This document shows positions 16,028-23,034 of a DNA stretch of 35,353 nucleotides, piece by piece. The notes beneath the pieces are model-generated. The model did no database searches, was not told where the DNA came from, and saw only the letters and a list, made by a program, of their open reading frames with translations. The number at the start of each line of letters is the position of its first letter. Position 1 is the first letter of the stretch. This DNA is from Candidatus Aenigmatarchaeota archaeon (lineage in GTDB: Archaea > Aenigmatarchaeota > Aenigmatarchaeia > CG10238-14): contig JAFCCM010000013.1 of assembly GCA_017610225.1 (NCBI GenBank), positions 1 through 35,353 on the forward strand, written 5' to 3'. The position numbers were made by a program, and so were the translations under genes.

Positions 16028-16336
16028 CTATATACATTTATTAATATCAAATATTGTTTTAATTCTTATGTTAGCACGATTTATCACTGGTGGTGCTATT
16101 TCTTCTACCCAAAGACTTCTGTATGTATCTATAGTATTATCAGATCTTTCTTTCGTATGCTCAGTGATAACAAAAGGAACTTTCTTTTTATAAAAATCTG
16201 CAGACCAACTCAAAAAGATTTTCCAATCCTTTACAGATCCAGTATTAATTGTTATAAAAGCCATAACTACTTTACCATCAAGGTTATCCTGTAAATTTTT
16301 ATCTTTAATGTTTTTATAATCCAATCCTATATTCAT
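16028..16336 (-). CDS. Unknown 102-residue protein
   Basis: The product starts MNIGLDYKNIKDKN and has an alternating-strand central part (KVVMAFITINTGSVKDW) and KERSDNTIDTYRSLWVEEI near the C-terminus. No motif was identified. The stop is TAG; the ribosome site of the next gene overlaps it. It lies 4 bases after rtcB stops, so it is probably in the same transcript. Confidence 0.65.
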   Translation of the reverse strand: MNIGLDYKNIKDKNLQDNLDGKVVMAFITINTGSVKDWKIFLSWSADFYKKKVPFVITEHTKERSDNTIDTYRSLWVEEIAPPVINRANIRIKTIFDINKCI

Positions 16337-16340
16337 ATTT

Positions 16341-18521
16341 TTATCCCTTTACATTAATAAATGGTTTAACATAATCAACCACATCAATCACAATTCCTTC
16401 TTGAGCTTTAATAACTTTTTTAAGATTCTTATATGCTCCATGAGACTCATCTATTGTTGACTTATCAACTTTAGCTATAATTCCTTCCATCCAATGTTTA
16501 TGATCACTAAGTTTAATCATTTTCTTTGCTTTTGTTCTACTCATTTTACGACCTGCTCCATGAGAAGCTGAGCAAAGAAATTCTTCATTACCAAGACCTT
16601 TAGTAATATATACTCCTGACTTCATTGTTCCAGGAATTACACCAAGAGTTCCTTTCTCTGCTGGAGTTGCTCCTTTTCTATGAAGGACTCCATCATCTCT
16701 AACAATTGCATGATTATGATTTTCATTAATAACACCATGAAGAAAATCTTCAATCTGTAATCCTTTATAACCAAGAACTTTAAGAACATCTGTCATCATA
16801 AACATTCTATTATATAAAGCATAATTCAAAGCAAAGTCTAAATCTTCTTTATATGCTTTACCCATATCACTATCTAATCTAAAGAATCCATTAGGTAAAT
16901 CCTTATCTTCTATTTTAGATTTATTCATATAATATTGTGCAATTGAATGTCCTATATTTCTTGAACCAGAATGAATAGTAGCAACTATAAATCCATCCTC
17001 ATTCTCACCAAGTTCAATAAAATGATTGCCTGATCCTAAACTAGATAATTGTATATATAATTTGGAATTAACCTTTTTATTTAAATCTTTATTACCAGAT
17101 GCAGATTTAAATTCATCATATGGTAATGGGTATTTTCTACCAATACCTAATCCAACAGGTACTACTTTATATATTTCATTAAATATTTTTTCTCTTTTTC
17201 TCCGATTAAATGTATTTGCTGGAGTATCAGTTACTACACAACACATACCGCAATTATGCACAAATATTCCAGCTGAAATAGCAAAATTATGATATGTATT
17301 GACAGTTAAACAATATACATCTTCAGTATAATCAAGTTCTATTATTTCTTTTATTTTATGATTACTACTAAATCGATCATCTTTTATATATTCATCAAAA
17401 TTATTATAACCTAATTCTTTAATAATCTTTAAAGATTTATTATATAAAGGATAATTATAAAATTGTTTTCTAGTAATTTCATAATTTTCTTTTGTTATTT
17501 TTTTAAAATTTTTAATACATTTGTTTAAAAGTTTATTAATTCTACCTAACTTTTGTTGAATAATTAATTGTTTGTTTGAATTATTTTTAGAAAAGAATTT
17601 ACCTCCTCTAATACCATTTTGAGTAACAATTTCTTTAAAATATTCTGGATTATTACTCATATATTCTTTAATATTTTTAATTGCTATATTTTTTTTTATT
17701 GGTTTAAATTTTGGATCAAAGAAATATCCTCTTTCTAAAATAGTTTTTCTTTTCTTTTCCTTAAAATCATCAGTTGCAAAATAATTTCTATCAAGTCCAT
17801 GTAATTTACAATGTTCTATTTTATCAATAAACTGTAGATTATAAGGAAAGTTGTTTAATTTATTTTTATCTTTATGATGAATTTGTATACTATTTTTAAA
17901 ATTAGGAATATCCCCCAATAAACCAGATTCAGCAACTATCCATGAAGTTGGTCTAATTTTACTTGTTCCATGTACTCCTAGATATTCATAACCGTCTCTA
18001 TCTAAATATCTATGAAATGGAAATATAGAATTTTTATTATTTAAATCATAAACTTTAGTATAAGATATAGCATTAATATTTAATAATTCATGGTCTGGAG
18101 TGCATATAAATTCTTTATCATTATCTAATATTACTTTAACTAGTTTTGCATTTTTTCTTGTAAGTTTAACTTCATCAGCAATTCCTATTTTATGATCGCC
18201 ATTTTCATCAATAGAATATACAGGAAAGTTTTTAATTTTTTTATCATATAATTCTTTTAATAAATAGTCTTTTCCATCAAGTAATGGTATTTTTGTTGAT
18301 CCTATGAAGCAACCAATATCATAACCAACATACTCAGGAGATATAACATTATCAAGTAGTGCAACTCCGCCAATTGGTAATGTATAACCCATATGAACAT
18401 CAGGCATAATAGCTAAAACTTTTAGAAAATCCAATTCTAAGTTAGCATATATTTGTGTCTGAGCTGACTGCTCAATTTCATGTATTGGAATTAAACTTTT
18501 TAATTTTTCTAAACTAGCCAT
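16341..18521 (-). CDS. rtcB: RNA ligase RtcB, interrupted by an intein
   Basis: RtcB joins RNA 2',3'-cyclic phosphate or 3'-phosphate ends to 5'-OH ends using GTP and Mn2+. The reading frame is 726 residues; removing the intein (residues 71-423) leaves a 373-residue ligase of near-normal size. Extein motifs include MPDVHMGYTLPIGG near 39-52, GYDIG joined to CGMCC (the metal-binding Cys), GSGNHFIELGENEDG, HSGSRNIGHS and SASHGAGRKMSR containing the histidine that carries GMP. A T4 Pnk-like kinase is encoded at 26244-26696; together they could counter tRNA-cleaving antiphage nucleases, which is inference. The stop lies 4 bases before the 102-residue gene; the start overlaps the stop of the zinc-finger gene upstream. 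Confidence 0.95.
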   Translation of the reverse strand: MASLEKLKSLIPIHEIEQSAQTQIYANLELDFLKVLAIMPDVHMGYTLPIGGVALLDNVISPEYVGYDIGCFIGSTKIPLLDGKDYLLKELYDKKIKNFPVYSIDENGDHKIGIADEVKLTRKNAKLVKVILDNDKEFICTPDHELLNINAISYTKVYDLNNKNSIFPFHRYLDRDGYEYLGVHGTSKIRPTSWIVAESGLLGDIPNFKNSIQIHHKDKNKLNNFPYNLQFIDKIEHCKLHGLDRNYFATDDFKEKKRKTILERGYFFDPKFKPIKKNIAIKNIKEYMSNNPEYFKEIVTQNGIRGGKFFSKNNSNKQLIIQQKLGRINKLLNKCIKNFKKITKENYEITRKQFYNYPLYNKSLKIIKELGYNNFDEYIKDDRFSSNHKIKEIIELDYTEDVYCLTVNTYHNFAISAGIFVHNCGMCCVVTDTPANTFNRRKREKIFNEIYKVVPVGLGIGRKYPLPYDEFKSASGNKDLNKKVNSKLYIQLSSLGSGNHFIELGENEDGFIVATIHSGSRNIGHSIAQYYMNKSKIEDKDLPNGFFRLDSDMGKAYKEDLDFALNYALYNRMFMMTDVLKVLGYKGLQIEDFLHGVINENHNHAIVRDDGVLHRKGATPAEKGTLGVIPGTMKSGVYITKGLGNEEFLCSASHGAGRKMSRTKAKKMIKLSDHKHWMEGIIAKVDKSTIDESHGAYKNLKKVIKAQEGIVIDVVDYVKPFINVKG
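17253..18311 (-). mobile_element. 353-residue HNH intein in rtcB
   Basis: The intein starts with Cys (CFIGSTKIPLLDG) directly after GYDIG and ends FAISAGIFVHN before CGMCC, giving first-residue Cys, penultimate His, terminal Asn and +1 Cys, the classical splicing residues. An HNH-like block (IHHKDKNKLNNFPYN) sits in the middle, so the element is a homing type. TPDHELLNI near residues 138-146 of the unspliced product fits the block B His motif. The insertion hits the RtcB metal-binding cysteine codon. Confidence 0.95.
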
Positions 18522-18841
18522 TATTTATTTCTCCCATGTCCTGGCAACATTCGTTCAAAAGTATAATGTTGCAATCCTTTAATATTATTGTTATGTTTAG
18601 AAATAATATCTTGGTTAATTTTAATGTTTTTCTTATGTTTGTCAATTATTTGAATACCCAGATCTACATCTGTATGACCATATCTTTCAGGAAATTCTGA
18701 TACAGCTTGTAAACATTCATCATGGTAAAATATTCTTTTTCCTATATCAGAATTATAAATACCATAACCATGAACTGAACTTAATATCCCTCCTTTATTT
18801 TTACAAAAGCAACATTTTAATTTTCCAATTATAAAAGCCAT
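18521..18841 (-). CDS. Small zinc-finger-like protein upstream of rtcB
   Basis: The 106-residue protein starts MAFIIGKLKCCFC and has a CCFCKNK pair (residues 10-13) with HDEC (about 40-43), a treble-clef-like or ribbon zinc-binding arrangement, then a charged helical C-terminus. The stop overlaps the rtcB start. The ribosome site AAAGGAG lies upstream of the ATG. It might be an RtcB partner or an RNA-binding protein. Confidence 0.65.
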   Translation of the reverse strand: MAFIIGKLKCCFCKNKGGILSSVHGYGIYNSDIGKRIFYHDECLQAVSEFPERYGHTDVDLGIQIIDKHKKNIKINQDIISKHNNNIKGLQHYTFERMLPGHGRNK

Positions 18842-18845
18842 TTTA

Positions 18846-19046
18846 TTACTCCTTTACTTTGACTAATTCATACCCTTCTGCATTAAATATTTTATTAAGT
18901 TTTGAAGTGCCCAGATCTTCTCATATTCGATAGATCATATTTTCTACCTGTTGTGGAGATGTCTCAATTTCCATTTTTAATGCAACGCTTGTTGTTGATT
19001 CACAACTTCCATATAATTTAAGAATCCGTTCTACTTCTATTTTCAT
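18846..19046 (-). pseudogene. HTH-like small gene cut by an in-frame TGA
   Basis: From ATG 19046 (sharing a TAATG overlap with the preceding stop) the frame runs 41 codons, hits TGA at 18921-18923, then stays open for another 24 codons to TAA at 18846-18848, four bases before the start of the next gene and including its ribosome site. The product (VERILKLYGSCESTTSVALKM) looks helical and helix-turn-helix-like, and the continuation (EDLGTSKLNKIFNAEGYEL) looks like its second half. The stop sits where a Trp codon (TGG) would fit. It may be a recent nonsense mutation, a short functional truncation or a suppressed stop. Confidence 0.45.
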
Positions 19047-19267
19047 TATACTTCCACTGGCGGTGTTAAAACTTCTTTTTTCTTTGGTGATTTACCCATT
19101 GCTTGTAATAAAGCATTTTCAAATGTTCTAAATGTTTTTTGATAAAAAGATTCTTTATCAAATATACACCAACCTTTATCATTTCCAAGCTGTTCAACCC
19201 ATTTTATATGAATAGAATCATCTAATATATAAAGATCAGGATTACTTCTTTCTATAGTATGTTTCAT
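19046..19267 (-). CDS. Unknown 73-residue protein
   Basis: The small protein has an aromatic core (LYILDDSIHIKWVEQL, GWCIFDKESFYQKTF) and a Pro/Val-rich C-terminus; it may form a small alpha/beta domain. It overlaps its neighbours on both sides (19267 start over the upstream stop; TAATG at 19046). No family was recognised. Confidence 0.6.
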   Translation of the reverse strand: MKHTIERSNPDLYILDDSIHIKWVEQLGNDKGWCIFDKESFYQKTFRTFENALLQAMGKSPKKKEVLTPPVEV

Positions 19268-19482
19268 TATTCTTCTTCCTTTTTTGGAATCTCTACTGGA
19301 AAATTTCCTACTATTGTTCCACAGTTTCGGCAGTAATCAAAATCTAAATAATCATTAGCACCAATGTTTATACCTTTTGGCACATATCCTTCATGATCAG
19401 TTCCATCAGGATACATAATATAACATAAATCATTACATTTACCACTCACTCTTATCACTTCTCGTTTTTCACAACATCTCAT
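19267..19482 (-). CDS. Small Cys-rich, probably zinc-binding protein
   Basis: The 71-residue protein has CCEKREVIRVSGKCNDLC at residues 3-20 and CRNCG near 53-57, giving two Cys pairs suited to a zinc ribbon. The C-terminus is acidic (KKEEE). Very short spacing to its neighbours suggests one transcript with them. Function unknown. Confidence 0.6.
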   Translation of the reverse strand: MRCCEKREVIRVSGKCNDLCYIMYPDGTDHEGYVPKGINIGANDYLDFDYCRNCGTIVGNFPVEIPKKEEE

Positions 19483-19496
19483 TTTTTTAATCCTTT

Positions 19497-19694
19497 CTAT
19501 TTTAAATGATATTTTCGTTCCTGTCGCATAAAATCTTTTTTAACTTCTTTCCAAACTCGTTCTTTAGATTCTGTTTTAGAAACAATTACACAACCACCCT
19601 TTTTATGTTTATAAATTTCATGTCTACTTTGTCGGTATAAAAACCAACCTCGTTCTTTAGCCTCTTTTATAACCTTTGCTTTTTCTTTTTGCAT
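19497..19694 (-). CDS. HicA-like small protein
   Basis: The 65-residue basic protein has the HicA toxin-type layout: an N-terminal helix (KVIKEAKERGWFLYRQS), the RHEIYKHKKGG block that corresponds to the conserved GSHHIYRHP histidine loop, then a strand VIVSK and a C-terminal helix. HicA proteins are dsRBD-fold mRNA interferases usually paired with HicB. No HicB-like gene adjoins, so this may be a solitary RNA-binding domain or a phage-adapted toxin. The usual Gly-Ser before the His is replaced by Ser-Arg, so activity is uncertain. Confidence 0.55.
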   Translation of the reverse strand: MQKEKAKVIKEAKERGWFLYRQSRHEIYKHKKGGCVIVSKTESKERVWKEVKKDFMRQERKYHLK

Positions 19695-19706
19695 TTTTTT
19701 ATCTTC

Positions 19707-20432
19707 TCATGCATGCTCTAATACAATTGATTGACAAAAGGGTTTTAAATACATATCAAAATAGATTTCTCTATCCACATCTTCAGCATCTAAAACCTTT
19801 ATCATGTTTTTTGAAATTTGTGTTTCTCCATAACCTTTAAAAAATATGCTAAATTGTTTCTTTCCTACTGGAATACAATACAACCTAACATTGGAACTAG
19901 TCATTATTTCATCTTTAATATCTTGCAATCCTTTGAATATTGCAATTTTATTAGCAAAATTTAAACTCAATAGCTTCTTAAACATATTATCCATCTCAGG
20001 ATATCTATGAGAAACTCCTTTAATGTCAGTCTTATCATATGTTTTTGCTAAATATTTTTGTCTATCAAATGCAATTAACATATACTCATAATATGCTTGC
20101 ATATCTATTGGGATATAAGCATCAGTCGTTTCTGTTAATCGTCTTGTCGTAATGATCCCATCATAAGCATTTAAAATCAATTCTTCTGGTTGAATATTAT
20201 TACGTTTGATATATTCATTTATGATTGAAATAGTGGAAGTTCTCAAAACTGTTGTTAATCTTGGATTTTCTTTCATCAACAAACCTATTTGAGTATTTCT
20301 TTTAAGTTTATCGTCCTTGTTAATCAATGACAAATCAAACCCAAGCTGATCTAAGATCGTGTAATGACAAGCTGATATATCATAGAGATATACATCTTTT
20401 AAAAATAGTTTACATGTTTTGTTGATATCCAT
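19707..20432 (-). CDS. Protein with polymerase palm-like features (tentative)
   Basis: The 241-residue protein contains YLYDISACHYTILDQLG near residues 15-31, recalling motif A (DxxxxYxxxL) of DNA polymerase palms, and ILNAYDGIITTRRL near 85-98, where a hydrophobic-Asp-Gly-hydrophobic turn could serve as motif C. Length is well below that of a full polymerase, and a convincing motif B is not visible. The C-terminal half (from ~150) is mixed alpha/beta. Alternatives are a degenerate polymerase domain or a non-polymerase protein with a chance resemblance. The stop is TGA. Confidence 0.55.
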   Translation of the reverse strand: MDINKTCKLFLKDVYLYDISACHYTILDQLGFDLSLINKDDKLKRNTQIGLLMKENPRLTTVLRTSTISIINEYIKRNNIQPEELILNAYDGIITTRRLTETTDAYIPIDMQAYYEYMLIAFDRQKYLAKTYDKTDIKGVSHRYPEMDNMFKKLLSLNFANKIAIFKGLQDIKDEIMTSSNVRLYCIPVGKKQFSIFFKGYGETQISKNMIKVLDAEDVDREIYFDMYLKPFCQSIVLEHA

Positions 20433-20449
20433 TGTTTATCCTTATAGAA

Positions 20450-20689
20450 TTAAATGTTTTTATTAATATAATTAAAACCACTTAAAACTCTAGATTTTGT
20501 TCCTTGTTCTTTTCCAACTATATTTTCAATCCAATCGAGTTTTCCATCTCCTTTACATTTACGACATGTATGATTCATATCGATTGTAATATATGTTCCT
20601 CCACTATCCCTAAATATTTTAGGTTTTTTAGCTAATCCATTACCTTCACATTTATCGCATTTAACTTCTCCTTTCTTTAATTTTTTCAT
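20450..20689 (-). CDS. DnaJ-type CxxCxGxG zinc-finger protein, copy A
   Basis: The 79-residue protein has CDKCEGNG (about residues 10-17) and CRKCKGDG (41-48) followed by LDWIENIVGK, the same layout as three neighbours. The CxxCxGxG pairs match half of the zinc-binding centre of DnaJ/Hsp40. There is no J domain, so it may be an RNA, protein or nucleic-acid-binding zinc knuckle. Its ATG overlaps the end of the read-through frame of copy B (ATGA). Confidence 0.7.
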   Translation of the reverse strand: MKKLKKGEVKCDKCEGNGLAKKPKIFRDSGGTYITIDMNHTCRKCKGDGKLDWIENIVGKEQGTKSRVLSGFNYINKNI

Positions 20690-20910
20690 GACGTATAATT
20701 TCCAATTATATTACCTAAATTGTGGTTTATCTTCATTCCATAATTCATTTTAAAATCAAATTTTACTTTCTTCTTACCAGTTATATTTTCAATCTAATCA
20801 AGTTTACCTGTTCCTTTACAATATGAACAATCCATATAAACTCTATAATCTGCTTGATTACCAGATCCTTTACATTTTGGACATAATAATTCACCTTTTT
20901 TTAATTCCAT
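20686..20910 (-). pseudogene. DnaJ-type zinc-finger copy B, interrupted by TAG
   Basis: From ATG 20910 the frame gives MELKKGELLCPKCKGSG and CSYCKGTGKLD, then TAG at 20794-20796 exactly where the paralogues have the Trp of LDWIEN; reading through continues IENITGKKK and ends with TGA at 20686-20688 overlapping the next ATG as ATGA. The conserved downstream sequence and intact overlap argue for a recent nonsense mutation or a suppressed stop. The truncated product still has both Cys pairs. Confidence 0.6.
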
Positions 20911-20912
20911 AA

Positions 20913-21143
20913 TCACCTCAACCTTGAAAATTCTAATAATTGATCATGTAGTAATTCATTTGGTTTTTTACCTACTACAGCTTCTATCCAATCAAGACCA
21001 CCCTTACCATGACACTTTAAACAAGTTCTTGAGTATCCCATTACATATGGAGTTCCAGAAGGATAGTTCATAGTAACTGAATATTCATCTTTTTGATAAC
21101 CTGAACCATTACATTTATCACATATCGTATCAGACTTCTTCAT
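20913..21143 (-). CDS. DnaJ-type CxxCxGxG zinc-finger protein, copy C
   Basis: The 76-residue paralogue has CDKCNGSG near residues 8-15, CLKCHGKG near 41-48 and GLDWIEAVVGK after it. TGA ends the gene, so TGA is a true stop here. It overlaps copy D by about 14 bases. Confidence 0.7.
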   Translation of the reverse strand: MKKSDTICDKCNGSGYQKDEYSVTMNYPSGTPYVMGYSRTCLKCHGKGGLDWIEAVVGKKPNELLHDQLLEFSRLR

Positions 21144-21363
21144 AAGGACCCCACTGTGTTGTTGGATGAGATTGTAATTTAAGTTGAAAATCCATTTGGT
21201 CTATTATCTTTTTACTAACAACATTTTCAATCCAATCTAATTCCCCTTCACCATGACATATCAAACACATTTTAGTTGTCATCCATATCATTCCATTGTC
21301 AACTGCTTTAAGTTCTACTCTTTTATCCACTACACCTTTGCCATTACAATTATCGCATATCAT
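21130..21363 (-). CDS. DnaJ-type CxxCxGxG zinc-finger protein, copy D
   Basis: The 77-residue paralogue has CDNCNGKG at residues 3-10, CLICHGEG near 33-40 and LDWIENVVSK. It is the first of the four in transcription order and has GGAGGG just upstream, next to a hairpin at 21373-21406. The four copies are similar enough to be tandem duplicates. Confidence 0.7.
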   Translation of the reverse strand: MICDNCNGKGVVDKRVELKAVDNGMIWMTTKMCLICHGEGELDWIENVVSKKIIDQMDFQLKLQSHPTTQWGPYEEV

Positions 21364-21372
21364 TTTCCCTCC

Positions 21373-21406
21373 AAATGGCTGCGATAAATTAATACCGCAG
21401 CCATTT
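21373..21406 (-). terminator. Hairpin between acidic gene and zinc-finger array
   Basis: AAATGGCTGCG (21373-21383) pairs with CGCAGCCATTT (21396-21406), an 11-base perfect stem with a 12-base loop and unusually GC-rich for the window. On the minus strand no T run follows, as the ribosome site GGAGGG comes next, so it may be a processing or stability hairpin; on the plus strand it is followed by TT. A partial terminator is plausible. Confidence 0.5.
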
Positions 21407-21412
21407 TTAGAT

Positions 21413-22186
21413 TTAAGCTATTAACCAAATCAAGATATCATCAATTTGTAATAGATGATTAATATCTCTTATGCTAGATTGTTTATCAAGCAACCATGTT
21501 ATAGCTGATTGTTTATCAGTAATTTGATCCAATTCTTTCTGAACCTGTTTATATTGAATTTGCAACCCTTCTAGATCTAATGAAGAAAGAATGTTAGAGG
21601 TAATGTATTGTCTATTTGGATAACCAATAGTAACATTAGTATCTCTTTTTTTAACTTTCATTCTTTTATATGGAATTAATTGACCATTAATAGGACAACA
21701 GAATATAATAATTAACCCTGTTTTAATTCCGTAGCATTTTAAAACTATATCTTCATTAAAAGAATACATAATTTGAAAACCATTTCCATAAATATCCATA
21801 TCATAACCAGGAATATCTAACACAGGAAACACATTAGCATCTTTAATTAACTCCAAGTGTCTTACTGGATGATTGTCTTCATCAATCTCTCCTTTAGGAT
21901 CAAGGACGGAACATACAAGACGTTCATCAGTTTTAACTCCTCTAACTTGGATTTTTAATCTATTAATTCTATCAAGATTTTCATTGTTTTCCTCAAACCA
22001 ATCAGACAACATAATAACATCAATTACTGCTTCATTCTCTGGAGTTGGTTCAAGAAATAATGTTTGTTCAATAGAGGGTGTTTCTTGAATATTATCATCT
22101 TCATTTTCATGAGATTCAAAATCAGTCGCAGGAGTTTTAGCCCCTACTTGCTCATTTTGAATTATTTGAGCTAGATTGTCATTCAT
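21413..22186 (-). CDS. Acidic N-terminus protein of unknown function
   Basis: The 257-residue product begins MNDNLAQIIQNEQ, resembling MNDNLNEII of the 366-residue protein at 6669-7769. The first 60 residues are acidic and low-complexity; the rest is a beta-rich middle (IYGNGFQIMYSFNEDIVLKCYG) and a C-terminal helical part rich in Gln. It is followed by a GC-rich hairpin. No domain was recognised. Confidence 0.7.
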   Translation of the reverse strand: MNDNLAQIIQNEQVGAKTPATDFESHENEDDNIQETPSIEQTLFLEPTPENEAVIDVIMLSDWFEENNENLDRINRLKIQVRGVKTDERLVCSVLDPKGEIDEDNHPVRHLELIKDANVFPVLDIPGYDMDIYGNGFQIMYSFNEDIVLKCYGIKTGLIIIFCCPINGQLIPYKRMKVKKRDTNVTIGYPNRQYITSNILSSLDLEGLQIQYKQVQKELDQITDKQSAITWLLDKQSSIRDINHLLQIDDILIWLIA

Positions 22187-22201
22187 AAAAATTACACCTC
22201 C

Positions 22202-22522
22202 TTAATATACTCCCTTATGTGGTTCACATGAGAATCTATGTTGTCCTTTATTAATATAAATTACTTTATATTCATGACCATGAAACATAAATTTTTCACC
22301 CATCTCAGGTAAAGGAATATCTTTTTTATTAACTTCTTTTTTAACTTCTGGAATATCATCAACAATAGAAACTTTTTCTTCATTCTCTATAGTTAAATCT
22401 CCAGTTGCCACTAATTCTGGTATTTCAATACCAATTTTATCAGCAGCATCTTTAATTGGTTTTAAATGATCTACTTTATCACTTTCTGCTATTACAGTTC
22501 CTTCATCTTTATTCTCTTCCAA
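22202..22522 (-). CDS. Small acidic unknown protein
   Basis: The 106-residue protein is acidic and probably disordered through residue 70, then has a compact C-terminal end (GEKFMFHGHEYKVIYINKGQHRF) like a small beta-barrel or SH3-like piece. It overlaps the next-upstream gene by about 14 bases. Function unknown. Confidence 0.65.
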   Translation of the reverse strand: MEENKDEGTVIAESDKVDHLKPIKDAADKIGIEIPELVATGDLTIENEEKVSIVDDIPEVKKEVNKKDIPLPEMGEKFMFHGHEYKVIYINKGQHRFSCEPHKGVY

Positions 22523-22895
22523 TATTATTTCCTCCTGTATTAATATTCCATTTATCTTTTATACCATCTTCTCTCCAATGATTAGGGTCAATATCAGTGA
22601 ATGCTTCTAATGCTGCACCTGAAAGAGCATGTACTTTAATTAATTCTTCATAAGCTCCAACAGGTACAGTTGATACTTTATGTCCATGATCATTTTCTTT
22701 AGCTGATATTAACCAATCTGGTAATTCATGACTCCATTTAGAAACATATGCTTTTTTAGCTTTCTCTAAATAGGTTTCAATTATGAGCATCAAACTAGCA
22801 ACATTCAAAGCTGGATCAATTGAATAATCTCCAAATATAGTTTCTTCATATTGTCTTTCTTTTTTATAAAGCTTCAAGATTGTTTCTCTATTCAT
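22509..22895 (-). CDS. Conserved-looking small phage protein, function unknown
   Basis: The 128-residue protein has a helix-rich N-terminal part (LMLIIETYLEKAKKAYVSKW), LPDWLIS, then VGAYEELIKVHALSGAALEAF and DPNHWREDG. It reads like a widespread small phage protein I recall only as uncharacterised, so no activity is claimed. The start codon lies within the end of the 48-residue gene upstream. Confidence 0.65.
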   Translation of the reverse strand: MNRETILKLYKKERQYEETIFGDYSIDPALNVASLMLIIETYLEKAKKAYVSKWSHELPDWLISAKENDHGHKVSTVPVGAYEELIKVHALSGAALEAFTDIDPNHWREDGIKDKWNINTGGNNIGRE

Positions 22896-23034
22896 TTTCC
22901 TCCTCCAAATCTATAATTGCTATTGGAGTAATACCAAGATTCAGTTCAGATTCATTCTCAATACCATGAAATTCAAGAAATGCACCTTTAGCATCCTCAC
23001 ATAAATCATCAAACCATATTTCAAAAGTTTTCAT
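22888..23034 (-). CDS. 48-residue acidic small protein
   Basis: From ATG 23034 (GGGAGG 4 bases upstream) the frame reads MKTFEIWFDDLCEDAKGAF and ends TAG at 22888. Its start overlaps the stop of the 383-residue gene as ATGA and its end overlaps the next gene's start, the packed arrangement of real phage genes. Function unknown. Confidence 0.65.
   Translation of the reverse strand: MKTFEIWFDDLCEDAKGAFLEFHGIENESELNLGITPIAIIDLEEENE

Noticed and set aside
18921..18923. Genome-wide recoding of TGA or TAG as Trp
   Set aside because: Several sound genes end in TAG (2318, 9595, 12640, 16028, 35225) or TGA (19707, 20913, 23031), so both are normal stops.
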